Shown in pieces: positions 35,312-43,449 of a stretch of DNA of 64,000 nt. A model generated the notes under the pieces. That model saw nothing but the letters and a program-made list of their open reading frames with translations, made no database searches and had not been told where the DNA came from. This stretch comes from Massilia sp. NR 4-1 (lineage in GTDB: Bacteria > Pseudomonadota > Gammaproteobacteria > Burkholderiales > Burkholderiaceae_D), in assembly GCF_001191005.1 (NCBI RefSeq), contig NZ_CP012201.1, positions 124,001-188,000 of the forward strand, read 5' to 3'. Made by a program: the position numbers and the translations under genes. Position 1 is the first letter of the stretch. Every line of letters starts with the position of its first letter.

Positions 35312-36666
35312 TTGGCGCCCCCGCGCGCCAGCGCTTCGAGGAAGGCGCGCGAGGTGCGCATGCCGTTTTCATAGGACACGCCGCGCGCATCCATCCGGCT
35401 TTGCAGGTTCATCAAGCCTTCGTCGGTGCTCGAGGTGAGCAGGGAAAAGTCGTACAGCCCCTCGAATTTGCGGTAGGCGCGCACGCACAGCACGGCGCGC
35501 ATCGGCAGGCTCTGGTTCTTGACGAATTGTTCGGTGCAATTGGGGCCGGTCAGGCGGCTGTCCTTGTAGCCGCCGAAGGCTTCGTTCTTGAACGAGGCGC
35601 TCGCCAGCTGGGCGAAGCGCAAGCTGCCCATCTCGGTGCTGCGCATGAACTGGTGGCGGATGCCGATCTGGCCCGTCTGCAGCGAACCGGACACGAAGAT
35701 GGCCGATTCCATCGCGCAGTTGGTGATGTCGACGGTGAAGGGCTTGTCGGCCTTCTGGTTCGAGCGGCCCCAGCAACGCATCTGTTCGGTTTCGCGCACC
35801 GGCACCTGGTATGGTCCCATGGCTTTCAGCGCCAGCGGGGTGGCCAGCAGCTGGTCGACCATGGCTTTCTGGTGCGCCAGCAATTGGGCGGCGACGACGG
35901 TGGTGAAATCCTTGGGCGGCTTGCCCTGGGCCTGGACTTTCTTCAGCAGCTCCTGGGCATAGCGGGCCGGCACCAGAAAGCTGACCAGCTCGCCATCGAG
36001 GCGCTTGGACACGTTGACGCCGGCCACCTCGCCATTGACGGTGACGCTGGGGCCGCCGCTCATGCCGGAGTTGATCGGGCCGGTAAACATCAGTTGCTCA
36101 TAGAAGCTGCGCGTGATGACGCCGTTGAAGGCGCCTTCCGAAATGGCGAAGCCCAGGTCGAGCGGATTGCCCAGCGAGTACAGGTACTGGCCCTGGGTCA
36201 GCCGCACCGGCTGCTCGGGCACGTTGAAGAAGCCGGTGCCGTAGCGGTTGACGCGCACCACGGCCAGGTCGTGCAGCACATCGACCGCCAGCAGCTCGAT
36301 ATTGCCGCGCTGGCCCGAGGTGTCGACCCACTCGCCGGTATAGGTTTCCGGATCGAGCGCGAATTGCGAGACGACGTGGTAGTTGGTGAGCACCAGATTG
36401 CTGGTGCCGACCAGGAAGCCGGAACCGACCGAGGACTGGGTGCGGCCGCTTTTCAGCAGCGAACGCACTTGCAGCAAGTCCTTCTTGGCCGCGGAGTAGA
36501 GTTTTTGCGCCGTGCTCGACGGCGGCGGCAGGGCGCCATCCGGGAGCGCCGGCGTGGCCGGCGCGGTGGGGGCGTCCGGCGCCGCGGGGGCGGCGGGTGG
36601 GGCCGCCAGTGCGCTGGCGCAGCCCCAAGTCAGCATCAGCGTTACGGCAAGATTAGTAAATTTCAT
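35308..36666 (-). CDS. exported trypsin-like serine protease (S1C/DegP-like fold)
   Basis: 452 residues. Signal peptide at 1-22 (ending ALAA), an Ala/Pro-rich linker to about 50, then a chymotrypsin-type protease domain with a complete triad: H97 (LTNYHVV), D133 (LHDLAVV) and S203 (NSGMSGGP). No PDZ domain follows; the remaining 220 residues are a separate unrecognised domain with several cysteines (MRCWG, ITNCAM, GPNCTE, VLCVR). Located in the periplasm, next to the coupled FHA membrane protein. Confidence 0.88.
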   Translation of the reverse strand: MKFTNLAVTLMLTWGCASALAAPPAAPAAPDAPTAPATPALPDGALPPPSSTAQKLYSAAKKDLLQVRSLLKSGRTQSSVGSGFLVGTSNLVLTNYHVVSQFALDPETYTGEWVDTSGQRGNIELLAVDVLHDLAVVRVNRYGTGFFNVPEQPVRLTQGQYLYSLGNPLDLGFAISEGAFNGVITRSFYEQLMFTGPINSGMSGGPSVTVNGEVAGVNVSKRLDGELVSFLVPARYAQELLKKVQAQGKPPKDFTTVVAAQLLAHQKAMVDQLLATPLALKAMGPYQVPVRETEQMRCWGRSNQKADKPFTVDITNCAMESAIFVSGSLQTGQIGIRHQFMRSTEMGSLRFAQLASASFKNEAFGGYKDSRLTGPNCTEQFVKNQSLPMRAVLCVRAYRKFEGLYDFSLLTSSTDEGLMNLQSRMDARGVSYENGMRTSRAFLEALARGGAK

Positions 36667-36704
36667 CTATTCCTGGGACTTGGGGTGAAGGGCGGGGCCG
36701 GCGC

Positions 36705-37355
36705 TTAGAGCTGGCCGTCCTCGGCAGCGGGCGGGGTCAGCGGCGCCATCATGTGGCCCAGCTTGCTCGCCTTGGTATCCAGATAATGCTGGTTGAAGGC
36801 GTTGCGGTTGACCAGCAATGGCACGCGCTCGGCCACCGTGAAGCCCAGATTTTCCATGGCCGCGATCTTGCGCGGGTTATTCGTCATCAGGCGCAGGCTG
36901 CGCACGCCGAACTGCTTGAGCATGGGCTCGACCAGGGCGTAGTTGCGCTGGTCGGCCTTGAAGCCGAGCTGTTCGTTGGCCTGCACCGTGTCGGCGCCGG
37001 CTTCCTGCAGGCGGTAGGCGCGGATCTTGTTGACCAGGCCGATGCCGCGGCCTTCCTGGCGCAGGTACAGCACGATGCCGCGGCCTTCCTCGGCCACGCG
37101 CTTGAGCGCGCCTTCCAGCTGGGCGCCGCAGTCGCAGCGCTGCGAGTAGAGCACGTCGCCGGTCAGGCATTCGGAGTGCACGCGCGCCAGCACCGGCGCG
37201 CCATTGCCGATATCGCCCAGTACCATGGCCAGGTGTTCCTTGCCGGTGGCGTGCTCGACGAAGGCGTGCAGCGTGAACTGGGCCCAGGGCGTGGGCAGGG
37301 CGCAGGACGTGACGTAATCGAGTTCTTCTTTGGGTGCTTGTGCGGCGGACTGCAT
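36705..37355 (-). CDS. ribA: GTP cyclohydrolase II
   Basis: 216 residues; opens GTP to start riboflavin synthesis. Zinc ligands C63, C74 and C76 (SECLTGDVLYSQRCDCG) and the catalytic-loop YLRQEGRGIGL are intact. It is a stand-alone RibA without a fused RibB domain. The ribosome site is modest (AGAAGAG). I looked for an FMN riboswitch upstream and saw none; the upstream hairpin is better explained as the pirin gene terminator. Confidence 0.95.
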   Translation of the reverse strand: MQSAAQAPKEELDYVTSCALPTPWAQFTLHAFVEHATGKEHLAMVLGDIGNGAPVLARVHSECLTGDVLYSQRCDCGAQLEGALKRVAEEGRGIVLYLRQEGRGIGLVNKIRAYRLQEAGADTVQANEQLGFKADQRNYALVEPMLKQFGVRSLRLMTNNPRKIAAMENLGFTVAERVPLLVNRNAFNQHYLDTKASKLGHMMAPLTPPAAEDGQL

Positions 37356-37387
37356 GATGTGCTCTTCTTTTTCAGGACGGATAATTC

Positions 37388-37425
37388 AAAAAGCGCGCCG
37401 GTCTGCTCGTCAGACTCGGCGCGCG
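37388..37425 (-). terminator. rho-independent terminator after the pirin gene
   Basis: Read on the - strand: GCGCGCC...GGCGCGC stem with an inner TCTG/CAGA extension, then five T. It lies 86 bases after the pirin stop and 33 bases before the ribA start, isolating ribA from the pirin transcript. Confidence 0.65.
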
Positions 37426-37510
37426 CCCTTCATCTTACCAAATATTATGCTTTCCTATATTGAGGACCTTTTTCCAGGTTTCAAGATAGGCCAGCTTCCC
37501 GCCTGCCGGC

Positions 37511-38212
37511 TCAGCGCGGCAGGTCGAACAGCAGGATCTCGGCCGCCTCGGCATTGTCGAGCACGACCTCGGTCTCGCCGCTCAGCTTGGCCGCATCGCC
37601 GCCTTGCAGGCGCTCGCCATTCACCGTCAGGCTGCCGCGGATCACATGCACATAGGCCAGGCGGCCGGCTTCCAGCCTGTGGCGCAGGGCCGGGCCGCCG
37701 TTCAGGATGCTGGCGTACAGCGAGGCATCCTGGTGCATCAGCACCGAACCGTCGCGGCCGTCGGCCGAGGCGATCAGGCGCAGCACGCCGGTTTTGCTGT
37801 CGGCCGTGAAATGCTTTTCCTCGTAGCCCGGCGCGATGCCGCTGGCGTTCGGCATGACCCAGATTTGCAGGAAATGTACGCCTTCGGTGGCCGAATGGTT
37901 GAACTCGCTATGCCGCACGCCGCTGCCGGCCGTCATGCGCTGCACGTCGCCGTAGTGCAGCACGGAACCGTTGCCCATGCTGTCCTTGTGCTCCAGCGCG
38001 CCGTCCAGCACATAGGAAATGATTTCCATATCGCGGTGGCCGTGGGTGCCGAAGCCCTGGCCGGGCGCCACGCGGTCTTCGTTGATCACGCGCAGCGGGC
38101 CGAAACCCATGTGTTTGGGATCGTGGTAGTCGGCGAACGAGAAGCTGTGGTGGGAGTCCAGCCAGCCGTGGTTGGCATGGCCCCGGTCTTCGCTTTTACG
38201 TACTTGCAGCAT
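37511..38212 (-). CDS. pirin family protein (YhaK-like)
   Basis: 233-residue bicupin. The start at 38212 follows AAAGGAG and opens MLQVRKSEDRGHANHGWLDS, the usual pirin N-terminus. Metal-binding cupin residues are visible in GFGTHGHRDMEIISYVLDG (His, His, Glu) and HSEFNHS. Pirins of this group can act as quercetin dioxygenases or redox sensors. Divergent LysR gene, a pairing also seen for yhaK-yhaJ. Confidence 0.9.
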   Translation of the reverse strand: MLQVRKSEDRGHANHGWLDSHHSFSFADYHDPKHMGFGPLRVINEDRVAPGQGFGTHGHRDMEIISYVLDGALEHKDSMGNGSVLHYGDVQRMTAGSGVRHSEFNHSATEGVHFLQIWVMPNASGIAPGYEEKHFTADSKTGVLRLIASADGRDGSVLMHQDASLYASILNGGPALRHRLEAGRLAYVHVIRGSLTVNGERLQGGDAAKLSGETEVVLDNAEAAEILLFDLPR

Positions 38213-38240
38213 GGTCTTGCTCCTTTCGAGAGATTTATTT

Positions 38241-38329
38241 GCGATAATTTCGAACAAAGGACTCATTCTACGCGGCCCTGTAAAATCCAAAAAACGGAAA
38301 ATTTATCAACTCATTATCGAAAATTTCGA
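38241..38329. promoter_or_regulatory. candidate LysR sites between pirin and LysR genes
   Basis: The string AATTTCGAA occurs twice in the 117-base gap (near 38246-38254 and 38322-38330). The second lies within an odd palindrome TCGAAAATTTCGA (38317-38329) that abuts the LysR start. The A+T-rich gap and repeated symmetric cores fit LysR control of both genes. Confidence 0.45.
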
Positions 38330-39274
38330 ATGCTCAGACTCAGCCTCGACGCCCTGCAGATCGTGGACGCCATCGACCGCCGCGGTTCCTTCTCGGCCGC
38401 CGGCAAGGAATTGCACCGCGTGCCTTCGACCATTTCCTACACCGTTGCCAAGCTGGAGGAAGAGCTGGGCGTGCAGGTGTTCGAACGCAACGGGCCGCGC
38501 GTGGAGCTGACGCCGGCCGGCCGCGAGCTGCTGAAAGAGGGGCGCTACCTGCTGCACGCGGCCCAGGATCTGGAGCATCGCGTGCGGCGCGTGGCCTCGG
38601 GCTGGGAAACCGAGCTGGTCCTCGGCACCGATTCCATGTTCGCGCCGTTGGCGCTGGAAGCCGATATCCGCGCCTTTTACGCCGTGGCGAGCCAGACCCG
38701 TCTGCGCCTGGCCCAGGAAACCCTGTCCGGCACCTGGGAAGCGTTGCTGGAGCGCCGTGTCGACCTGCTGGTGGGCGCGCCGGGCGACGGTCCGGCCGGC
38801 GGCGGCTATGTGTCGCAGCCGATGGGCCGGATGGACTGGATCTTCGCCGTTGCCCCCAGCCACCCGCTGGCCGCCGTCGAAGGACGGCTCGGGCGCGCCG
38901 AGCTGCAGCGCCACCGCGCCATCGTCACGGCCGACACGGCGCGCCGCATCGCGCCGCGCACCGTCGGCCTGCTGCTGGGCCAGGATACGCTGACCCTGCC
39001 CACGCTGGAGAGCAAGTACGGCGCCCAGCTGGCCGGCCTGGGCTTCGGCTTCCTGCCCGCGCCCTGCGCGCGCGCCGCCATCGCCGCCGGCTTGTTGGTG
39101 GGGAAACAAGTCGAGGAACCCAAGCCGGCCGAAACCTTCTACCTGGCCTGGCGCAGCGGCGAGGGCGGGGCGGCGCTGGACTGGTGGCGCCAGCGCATGG
39201 CCCAGCCCGGCATGTTCGCGCGTTTGTGTCATCATTTGCCCGGTGTGCCTTCGCCGCCCAGTCTTGATGTTTGA
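38330..39274 (+). CDS. LysR-family transcriptional regulator
   Basis: 314 residues. N-terminal winged helix (about 1-60: LDALQIVDAIDRRGSFSAAG, VPSTISYTVAKLEEELGVQV) and a periplasmic-binding-like effector domain (about 85-290). The start at 38330 fits the family N-terminus; the longer frame runs antisense through the pirin gene. Probably controls the divergent pirin gene, as YhaJ does with YhaK. Confidence 0.92.
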   Translation: MLRLSLDALQIVDAIDRRGSFSAAGKELHRVPSTISYTVAKLEEELGVQVFERNGPRVELTPAGRELLKEGRYLLHAAQDLEHRVRRVASGWETELVLGTDSMFAPLALEADIRAFYAVASQTRLRLAQETLSGTWEALLERRVDLLVGAPGDGPAGGGYVSQPMGRMDWIFAVAPSHPLAAVEGRLGRAELQRHRAIVTADTARRIAPRTVGLLLGQDTLTLPTLESKYGAQLAGLGFGFLPAPCARAAIAAGLLVGKQVEEPKPAETFYLAWRSGEGGAALDWWRQRMAQPGMFARLCHHLPGVPSPPSLDV

Positions 39275-39327
39275 CAGGAAATGACGACAGAATGTTGGCC
39301 TACGCCAACTGTTTTGGGAGTACCATT

Positions 39328-39366
39328 ATGAGTCCGAATCCTCTGGCCCGAACCGATTCCGCATGA
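39328..39366 (+). CDS. 12-codon upstream reading frame overlapping the HDOD start
   Basis: ATG at 39328 after GGGAG, encoding MSPNPLARTDSA, with its TGA overlapping the HDOD gene ATG (ATGA). It either is a leader peptide that couples translation to the HDOD gene, or shows that the true N-terminus begins here and a one-base shift separates it from the body. Confidence 0.35.
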   Translation: MSPNPLARTDSA

Positions 39367-40466
39367 TAGCCCCGACCCTAGCGCCCGTTTTCCTGCATCT
39401 GCTGGCCGACCGCAAAGGCCAGCCCGCCGCCCTCTTGTTTGCCGGTGGCGGCCTCGCGTTCGGCGCCCCGGCGTGCGCCGACGCAGCCAGCCCGCCGCAG
39501 GCGGCATCCGGCACGGCGGACCGGCTGGACGGCGCGGCCGTCGCTCCCAGTGCCGCCGCAACCGGCGCGGCGGCGCAGGGCGCTGCGCCGCTGGCGCTGC
39601 CAGGCGTGCTGAGCGGGCTGCCCGCCGCCAGCAGCTGTTACTATCCCGATACGCTGGAAGCGCCGCTGGCCGAGGCTTTGGCCGCGGCTGGCTGGCAGCC
39701 AGTCTGCACCGCCGAACTTTACCGCGCCGACAGCATGGCGGCGCTGGACGATGTGCCGCCCGGCGCGCGCTGGGTGCGCGGCGACTGGGCGCTCGACACG
39801 CCGCCCAAGGGGGCTTCGGGCCAGGCGGCCGCCTCGCGCGGCCTGGCCCTGCAACTGGTGCAGCTGGTGGCGAACGACGCCGATACCCACGAAATCGAAG
39901 CCCTGCTGCGGCGCGACCCGACCCTGTCCTACCACCTGCTGAAGCTGGTCAATTCCTTGGGCATGGGCACCGGCCGCCGCGTCACCAGCTTCTCGCAGGC
40001 CATCCTGATCCTGGGCCGCCAGCAATTGCGCCGCTGGCTCAACCTGATGCTGTTCGCCGCCCGCGACGGCGACCTGCGCACGGCCATGCTGCTGGCGCGC
40101 GTCTCGGTGCGCGCCATGGCCATGGAGCTGCTGGCGCGGCGCGCCGGCCTGGACAAGCACCAGCAGGAGCAAGCCTTCATGACGGGCATGTTCTCGCTGC
40201 TGGGCGCGCTGTTCGGCATGCCGCTGGCCGAAGTCATGCAGCCGCTCACCATCGGCGAATCCGTCAAGCAGGCGCTGCTGGCCAAACAGGGCGAACTGGG
40301 CACGCTGCTGGGCCTGCTGGAGCAGGCCGAACACGGCGACTTCGCCGCTGTCGCCGCCAGCCTGCAGCAGTTGCAGCTGGACGCGGCCGACTTCAACGCC
40401 GCCGTGGCCGAGGCCAATCAGTGGATGCTCAGCGTTACCAGCGGTGCGGGCCAGTCCCATGCTTGA
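39363..40466 (+). CDS. HDOD-domain signalling protein
   Basis: 367 residues. The C-terminal half is an HDOD domain (about 155-350: SRGLALQLVQLVANDADTHEIE, LLRRDPTLSYHLLKLVNS, SFSQAILILGRQQLRRWLNLM), a non-catalytic relative of HD phosphohydrolases used in signalling. The N-terminal half is a short Ala-rich region with remnants of an EAL-like fold (GARWVRGDWALD) but no EAL catalytic motif, as in YuxH-type proteins. It overlaps the next gene by 8 bases, which encodes a cyclic-di-GMP protein, so both likely share one pathway. Confidence 0.82.
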   Translation: MIAPTLAPVFLHLLADRKGQPAALLFAGGGLAFGAPACADAASPPQAASGTADRLDGAAVAPSAAATGAAAQGAAPLALPGVLSGLPAASSCYYPDTLEAPLAEALAAAGWQPVCTAELYRADSMAALDDVPPGARWVRGDWALDTPPKGASGQAAASRGLALQLVQLVANDADTHEIEALLRRDPTLSYHLLKLVNSLGMGTGRRVTSFSQAILILGRQQLRRWLNLMLFAARDGDLRTAMLLARVSVRAMAMELLARRAGLDKHQQEQAFMTGMFSLLGALFGMPLAEVMQPLTIGESVKQALLAKQGELGTLLGLLEQAEHGDFAAVAASLQQLQLDAADFNAAVAEANQWMLSVTSGAGQSHA

Positions 40467-42609
40467 TACCGCCATTGCGCGCTGCCAAGCCCTGAGCCGC
40501 GCCGCGCGCAGCCTGCAGGGCGAGGCGCAGCTGCGCGCCCTGGCCGAACTGGACGCCGCGCTGGAAGAACTGCGCGGCTGGCAGCTTGCCGCCATACCGG
40601 CGGCCGGCATGACGGCCATGCTGGAACTCGACCTGGCCGGCTATGTGCGCGAATGGAACGAGGGCGCCGAACGCATGTTCGGCTATCCCGCGCGCGAAGC
40701 GCTGGGCCAGCACATCCTCTTCCTGTACGACGGCAGCGAGGAGGGCGGCGATATCGCCGAACTGCTGCTGGAGGCGGGCAACGCCGTCACCGCCGTACGC
40801 CGCCGCAAGAAAAACGGGGAAGTGATCTGGGTCCATATGGCCATCTCCCTGATGCATGAGGAGCGCGAGCCGGTCGGCATGCGCGTCCAGCTGGAAGAGG
40901 TGAACAAGGCGCTGAGCCATGCCGAAAAACTCAATCTGCACGCGCGCATCATCGAAGACAGCGACCAGGGCGTGCTGATCACCGATGCCAACGAGCGCAT
41001 CGTTTCCATCAACGGCGCCTTCACCCGCATCACCGGCTACAGCCCGGCCGAAGCGATCGGCAAGACGCCCGACCTGCTGCGCTCGGGCATGCACGACGCC
41101 GAATTCCGCGCCAAGGTGCAGGCCGCCATGCGCGGCGCCGGCCCCTGGCGCGGCGAGATCGTCGGCAAGCGCAAGAACGGCGAACTGTTCCCGCAATCGG
41201 TCACCATCAGCGCCGTGCGCGACGCCGAGGGCCGCATCAGCCATACCTTCTCGCTATTTACCGATATCAGCGTGCACAAGGATGCCGTGGCGCGCATGCA
41301 GCGCATGGCCAATTACGACGCGCTGACCGGCCTGCCCAACCAGGGCTTGCTGCAGCAACTGGTGGCGCAGGCCCTGGCCGAGGCGCGCCGCAGCCAGGAG
41401 CATGGCGCCTTGCTGGTGATCGACATCAGCCGCATCGGCGCCATCAGCGACACCCTGGGCCACGAAATCGGCAACCGCCTGCTGGTCGAGATCGGCCGCC
41501 TGCTGCGCCTATGCCTGCGCGAAGGCGATATCCTGGCGCGCCTCGACGGCCACCGTTTCGGCATCGCCCTGCCGCACATCGAAAAGCGCGAACACGCCGG
41601 CATCGTCGCGCAAAAGCTGATCGCCTCGCTGGCCGCGCCGGTGCAGATCGACGGCCAGCACCTGCAGACCGGCGCCCATGTCGGCATCGCCATCTATCCC
41701 GAGGATGGCGAGGATGCCGACACCCTGCTGCGCGGCGCCGACGTCGCCATGACGCGCGCCGCGCTGCAGCCGGAATCGGGCTTCCTGTTCTACAGCGAAG
41801 AGATGAACCAGCGCGCCAAGGAACATCTGCGCATCGAAAGCGAGCTGCGGCAGGCGCTGGCCAATAATGAGCTGATGCTGTACTACCAGCCCAAGGTCAG
41901 CCTGCGCAGCGGCCGCATCGTCGGCGCCGAGGCGCTGCTGCGCTGGAAGCATCCGGTGCGCGGCCTGGTGTCGCCGGGCGTCTTCATCCCGGTGGCCGAG
42001 GAAACCGGCTTGATTCTGGAGCTCGGCAACTGGGTGATGGAAGAAGCCTGCCGCCAGATCCGCGTCTGGCAGGACGCCAATCTGCTGATGCCGCCGATCG
42101 CGGTCAACCTGTCGGCGCGCCAGTTCGACCGCGGCCTGCCGGCGCGCATGGCCGACGTCATGGCGCGCCACGGCGTGCAGCCCGAGCAGCTGATGCTGGA
42201 AATCACGGAAAGCCTGCTGGTGAAAGGCGCCGACAAGGTGATCGCCATCATGAACGAGCTGGTGGCGATGGGCCTGGCGCTGGCGCTGGACGATTTCGGC
42301 ACCGGCTATTCCAGCCTGGCCTATCTGAAAAAATTCCCGATCAGCACGCTGAAGATCGACCGCGCCTTCGTCATCGGCTTGCCATACGAAGAGAACGATT
42401 GCGCCATCGCGCGCGCCATCGTCACCATGGCCCAGCAGCTGCGCCAGGAAATCGTGGCCGAAGGCGTGGAAACGCCCGAGCAGATGAGCTTCCTGCGCGA
42501 GCTCGGCTGCGACCAGCTGCAAGGCTATCTGTTCAGCCAGCCCGTGCCGGGCACCGACTTCGAACGCATGCTGCGCGAAGGCAAGCGCCTGACCTTCGGC
42601 GCCCGCTGA
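40459..42609 (+). CDS. PAS-PAS-GGDEF-EAL cyclic-di-GMP protein
   Basis: 716 residues. Two PAS sensor domains (about 55-150 and 165-285), a GGDEF-fold domain (about 295-445) and an EAL domain (about 460-710). The GGDEF signature is replaced by LDGHR at 362-366, so cyclase activity is unlikely. The EAL domain looks catalytic: EAL at 491-493, NLSARQF, EITES, ALDDFGTGYSSLAYL and EGVET are intact. Probably a cyclic-di-GMP phosphodiesterase controlled by its PAS and degenerate GGDEF domains. ATG at 40459 is chosen; a GTG at 40444 is possible. Coupled to the HDOD gene. Confidence 0.9.
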   Translation: MLDTAIARCQALSRAARSLQGEAQLRALAELDAALEELRGWQLAAIPAAGMTAMLELDLAGYVREWNEGAERMFGYPAREALGQHILFLYDGSEEGGDIAELLLEAGNAVTAVRRRKKNGEVIWVHMAISLMHEEREPVGMRVQLEEVNKALSHAEKLNLHARIIEDSDQGVLITDANERIVSINGAFTRITGYSPAEAIGKTPDLLRSGMHDAEFRAKVQAAMRGAGPWRGEIVGKRKNGELFPQSVTISAVRDAEGRISHTFSLFTDISVHKDAVARMQRMANYDALTGLPNQGLLQQLVAQALAEARRSQEHGALLVIDISRIGAISDTLGHEIGNRLLVEIGRLLRLCLREGDILARLDGHRFGIALPHIEKREHAGIVAQKLIASLAAPVQIDGQHLQTGAHVGIAIYPEDGEDADTLLRGADVAMTRAALQPESGFLFYSEEMNQRAKEHLRIESELRQALANNELMLYYQPKVSLRSGRIVGAEALLRWKHPVRGLVSPGVFIPVAEETGLILELGNWVMEEACRQIRVWQDANLLMPPIAVNLSARQFDRGLPARMADVMARHGVQPEQLMLEITESLLVKGADKVIAIMNELVAMGLALALDDFGTGYSSLAYLKKFPISTLKIDRAFVIGLPYEENDCAIARAIVTMAQQLRQEIVAEGVETPEQMSFLRELGCDQLQGYLFSQPVPGTDFERMLREGKRLTFGAR

Positions 42610-42640
42610 AGGCAGCAGACTCCCGCCCCGTAACAGACCA

Positions 42641-42685
42641 GCCCGTGTCCGGATTTGGGGCCTGGCCCCAAATCCGGACACGGGC
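42641..42685. repeat. dispersed long palindrome, copy 2
   Basis: Perfect 20-base arms (GCCCGTGTCCGGATTTGGGG and its complement) around a 5-base loop, between the convergent EAL and KGG genes, 31 bases after the EAL stop. Clearly the same element as at 34189-34229, and both copies are preceded by CAGCCC or a near match. Two compensated differences keep the stem perfect. Confidence 0.85.
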
Positions 42686-42789
42686 TCGGCAGTGCTGAGC
42701 AGCCGGTCAAAATGAAAACGGCGCGCGCGCCATTGCTGGCGTGCGCGCCGTGGGGGCAAGCCGGCGGGGTGGAGCACCCCGCCCGTCAA

Positions 42790-43296
42790 TTAGCGCTTGT
42801 CGTCGGTTTTGTGGCTTTGGCGGCCGGCCTCGGCATGCTGCTCTGGCGTGCCGCCACGCGTGCCGCCAGTGCTACCGCTACCGCCGCCGCCGCTGCGCGA
42901 GCCGGAGCCGCTACTGCGGTTGTCGTCGTCGGAAGCGCTTTGCCGGCTGCCGCCGCCGCTGCCGCCCCGGTTGCCGCTGCTGCGCTGCTTGTCATCCTCA
43001 TCCTGCTCATTGGCGGCGCTTTGACGGTTGGGGTCGTTCTTGTGGCTCATGCTGCCGGCGCGGCGCGCTTCTTCCGACGTGAACTCGTGCGCGTTGCCGG
43101 AGGCATGCGCGGCGCGTCCACCCTCGGCCGCGATTTCGCGCTGGCGTTCGGGGTCCATCGAGGCGAAGCCACGGTTGCTGGTATCGCCGCCTTGGTTGCC
43201 GCCGCGGTTATCGTCCGACTGCTGGTTGTCGCTGCGGCCGCCTTGCTTGCTGCTTTGATTGCCGCCCTGGTTGCTGCCCTGGTTCGACGATGCCAT
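42790..43296 (-). CDS. KGG-repeat, glycine/serine-rich stress protein
   Basis: 168 residues, low complexity and probably disordered (Gly, Ser, Gln, Asn, Asp and Arg dominate). It contains three KGG/con-10-like units: GFASMDPERQREIAAEGGRA (about 43), FTSEEARRAGSMSHKND (about 71) and GTPEQHAEAGRQSHKTDDKR at the end. YciG-type relatives are linked to general stress or stationary phase. The start at 43296 follows GAGGAG. The protein has no cysteine. Confidence 0.8.
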   Translation of the reverse strand: MASSNQGSNQGGNQSSKQGGRSDNQQSDDNRGGNQGGDTSNRGFASMDPERQREIAAEGGRAAHASGNAHEFTSEEARRAGSMSHKNDPNRQSAANEQDEDDKQRSSGNRGGSGGGSRQSASDDDNRSSGSGSRSGGGGSGSTGGTRGGTPEQHAEAGRQSHKTDDKR

Positions 43297-43449
43297 GATG
43301 TTCTCCTCGTGTTTCGGTGGTAGGAGCGAACATCTTAGGCCGCGGACGAGAGCCCGGTTATAAGACCACGCGAGGGCAAACTGTAGGACAATGCCCCAGT
43401 AAAAAGTAACACAGCCATAAGCGCCCCTCAATCTTTGCAAGGACCATCC

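Noticed and set aside
37356..37460. FMN riboswitch upstream of ribA
   Set aside because: Considered because ribA is a riboflavin gene, but the region is a simple stem with a T-run in the right place to be the terminator of the pirin gene, and conserved RFN-element sequences were not seen.
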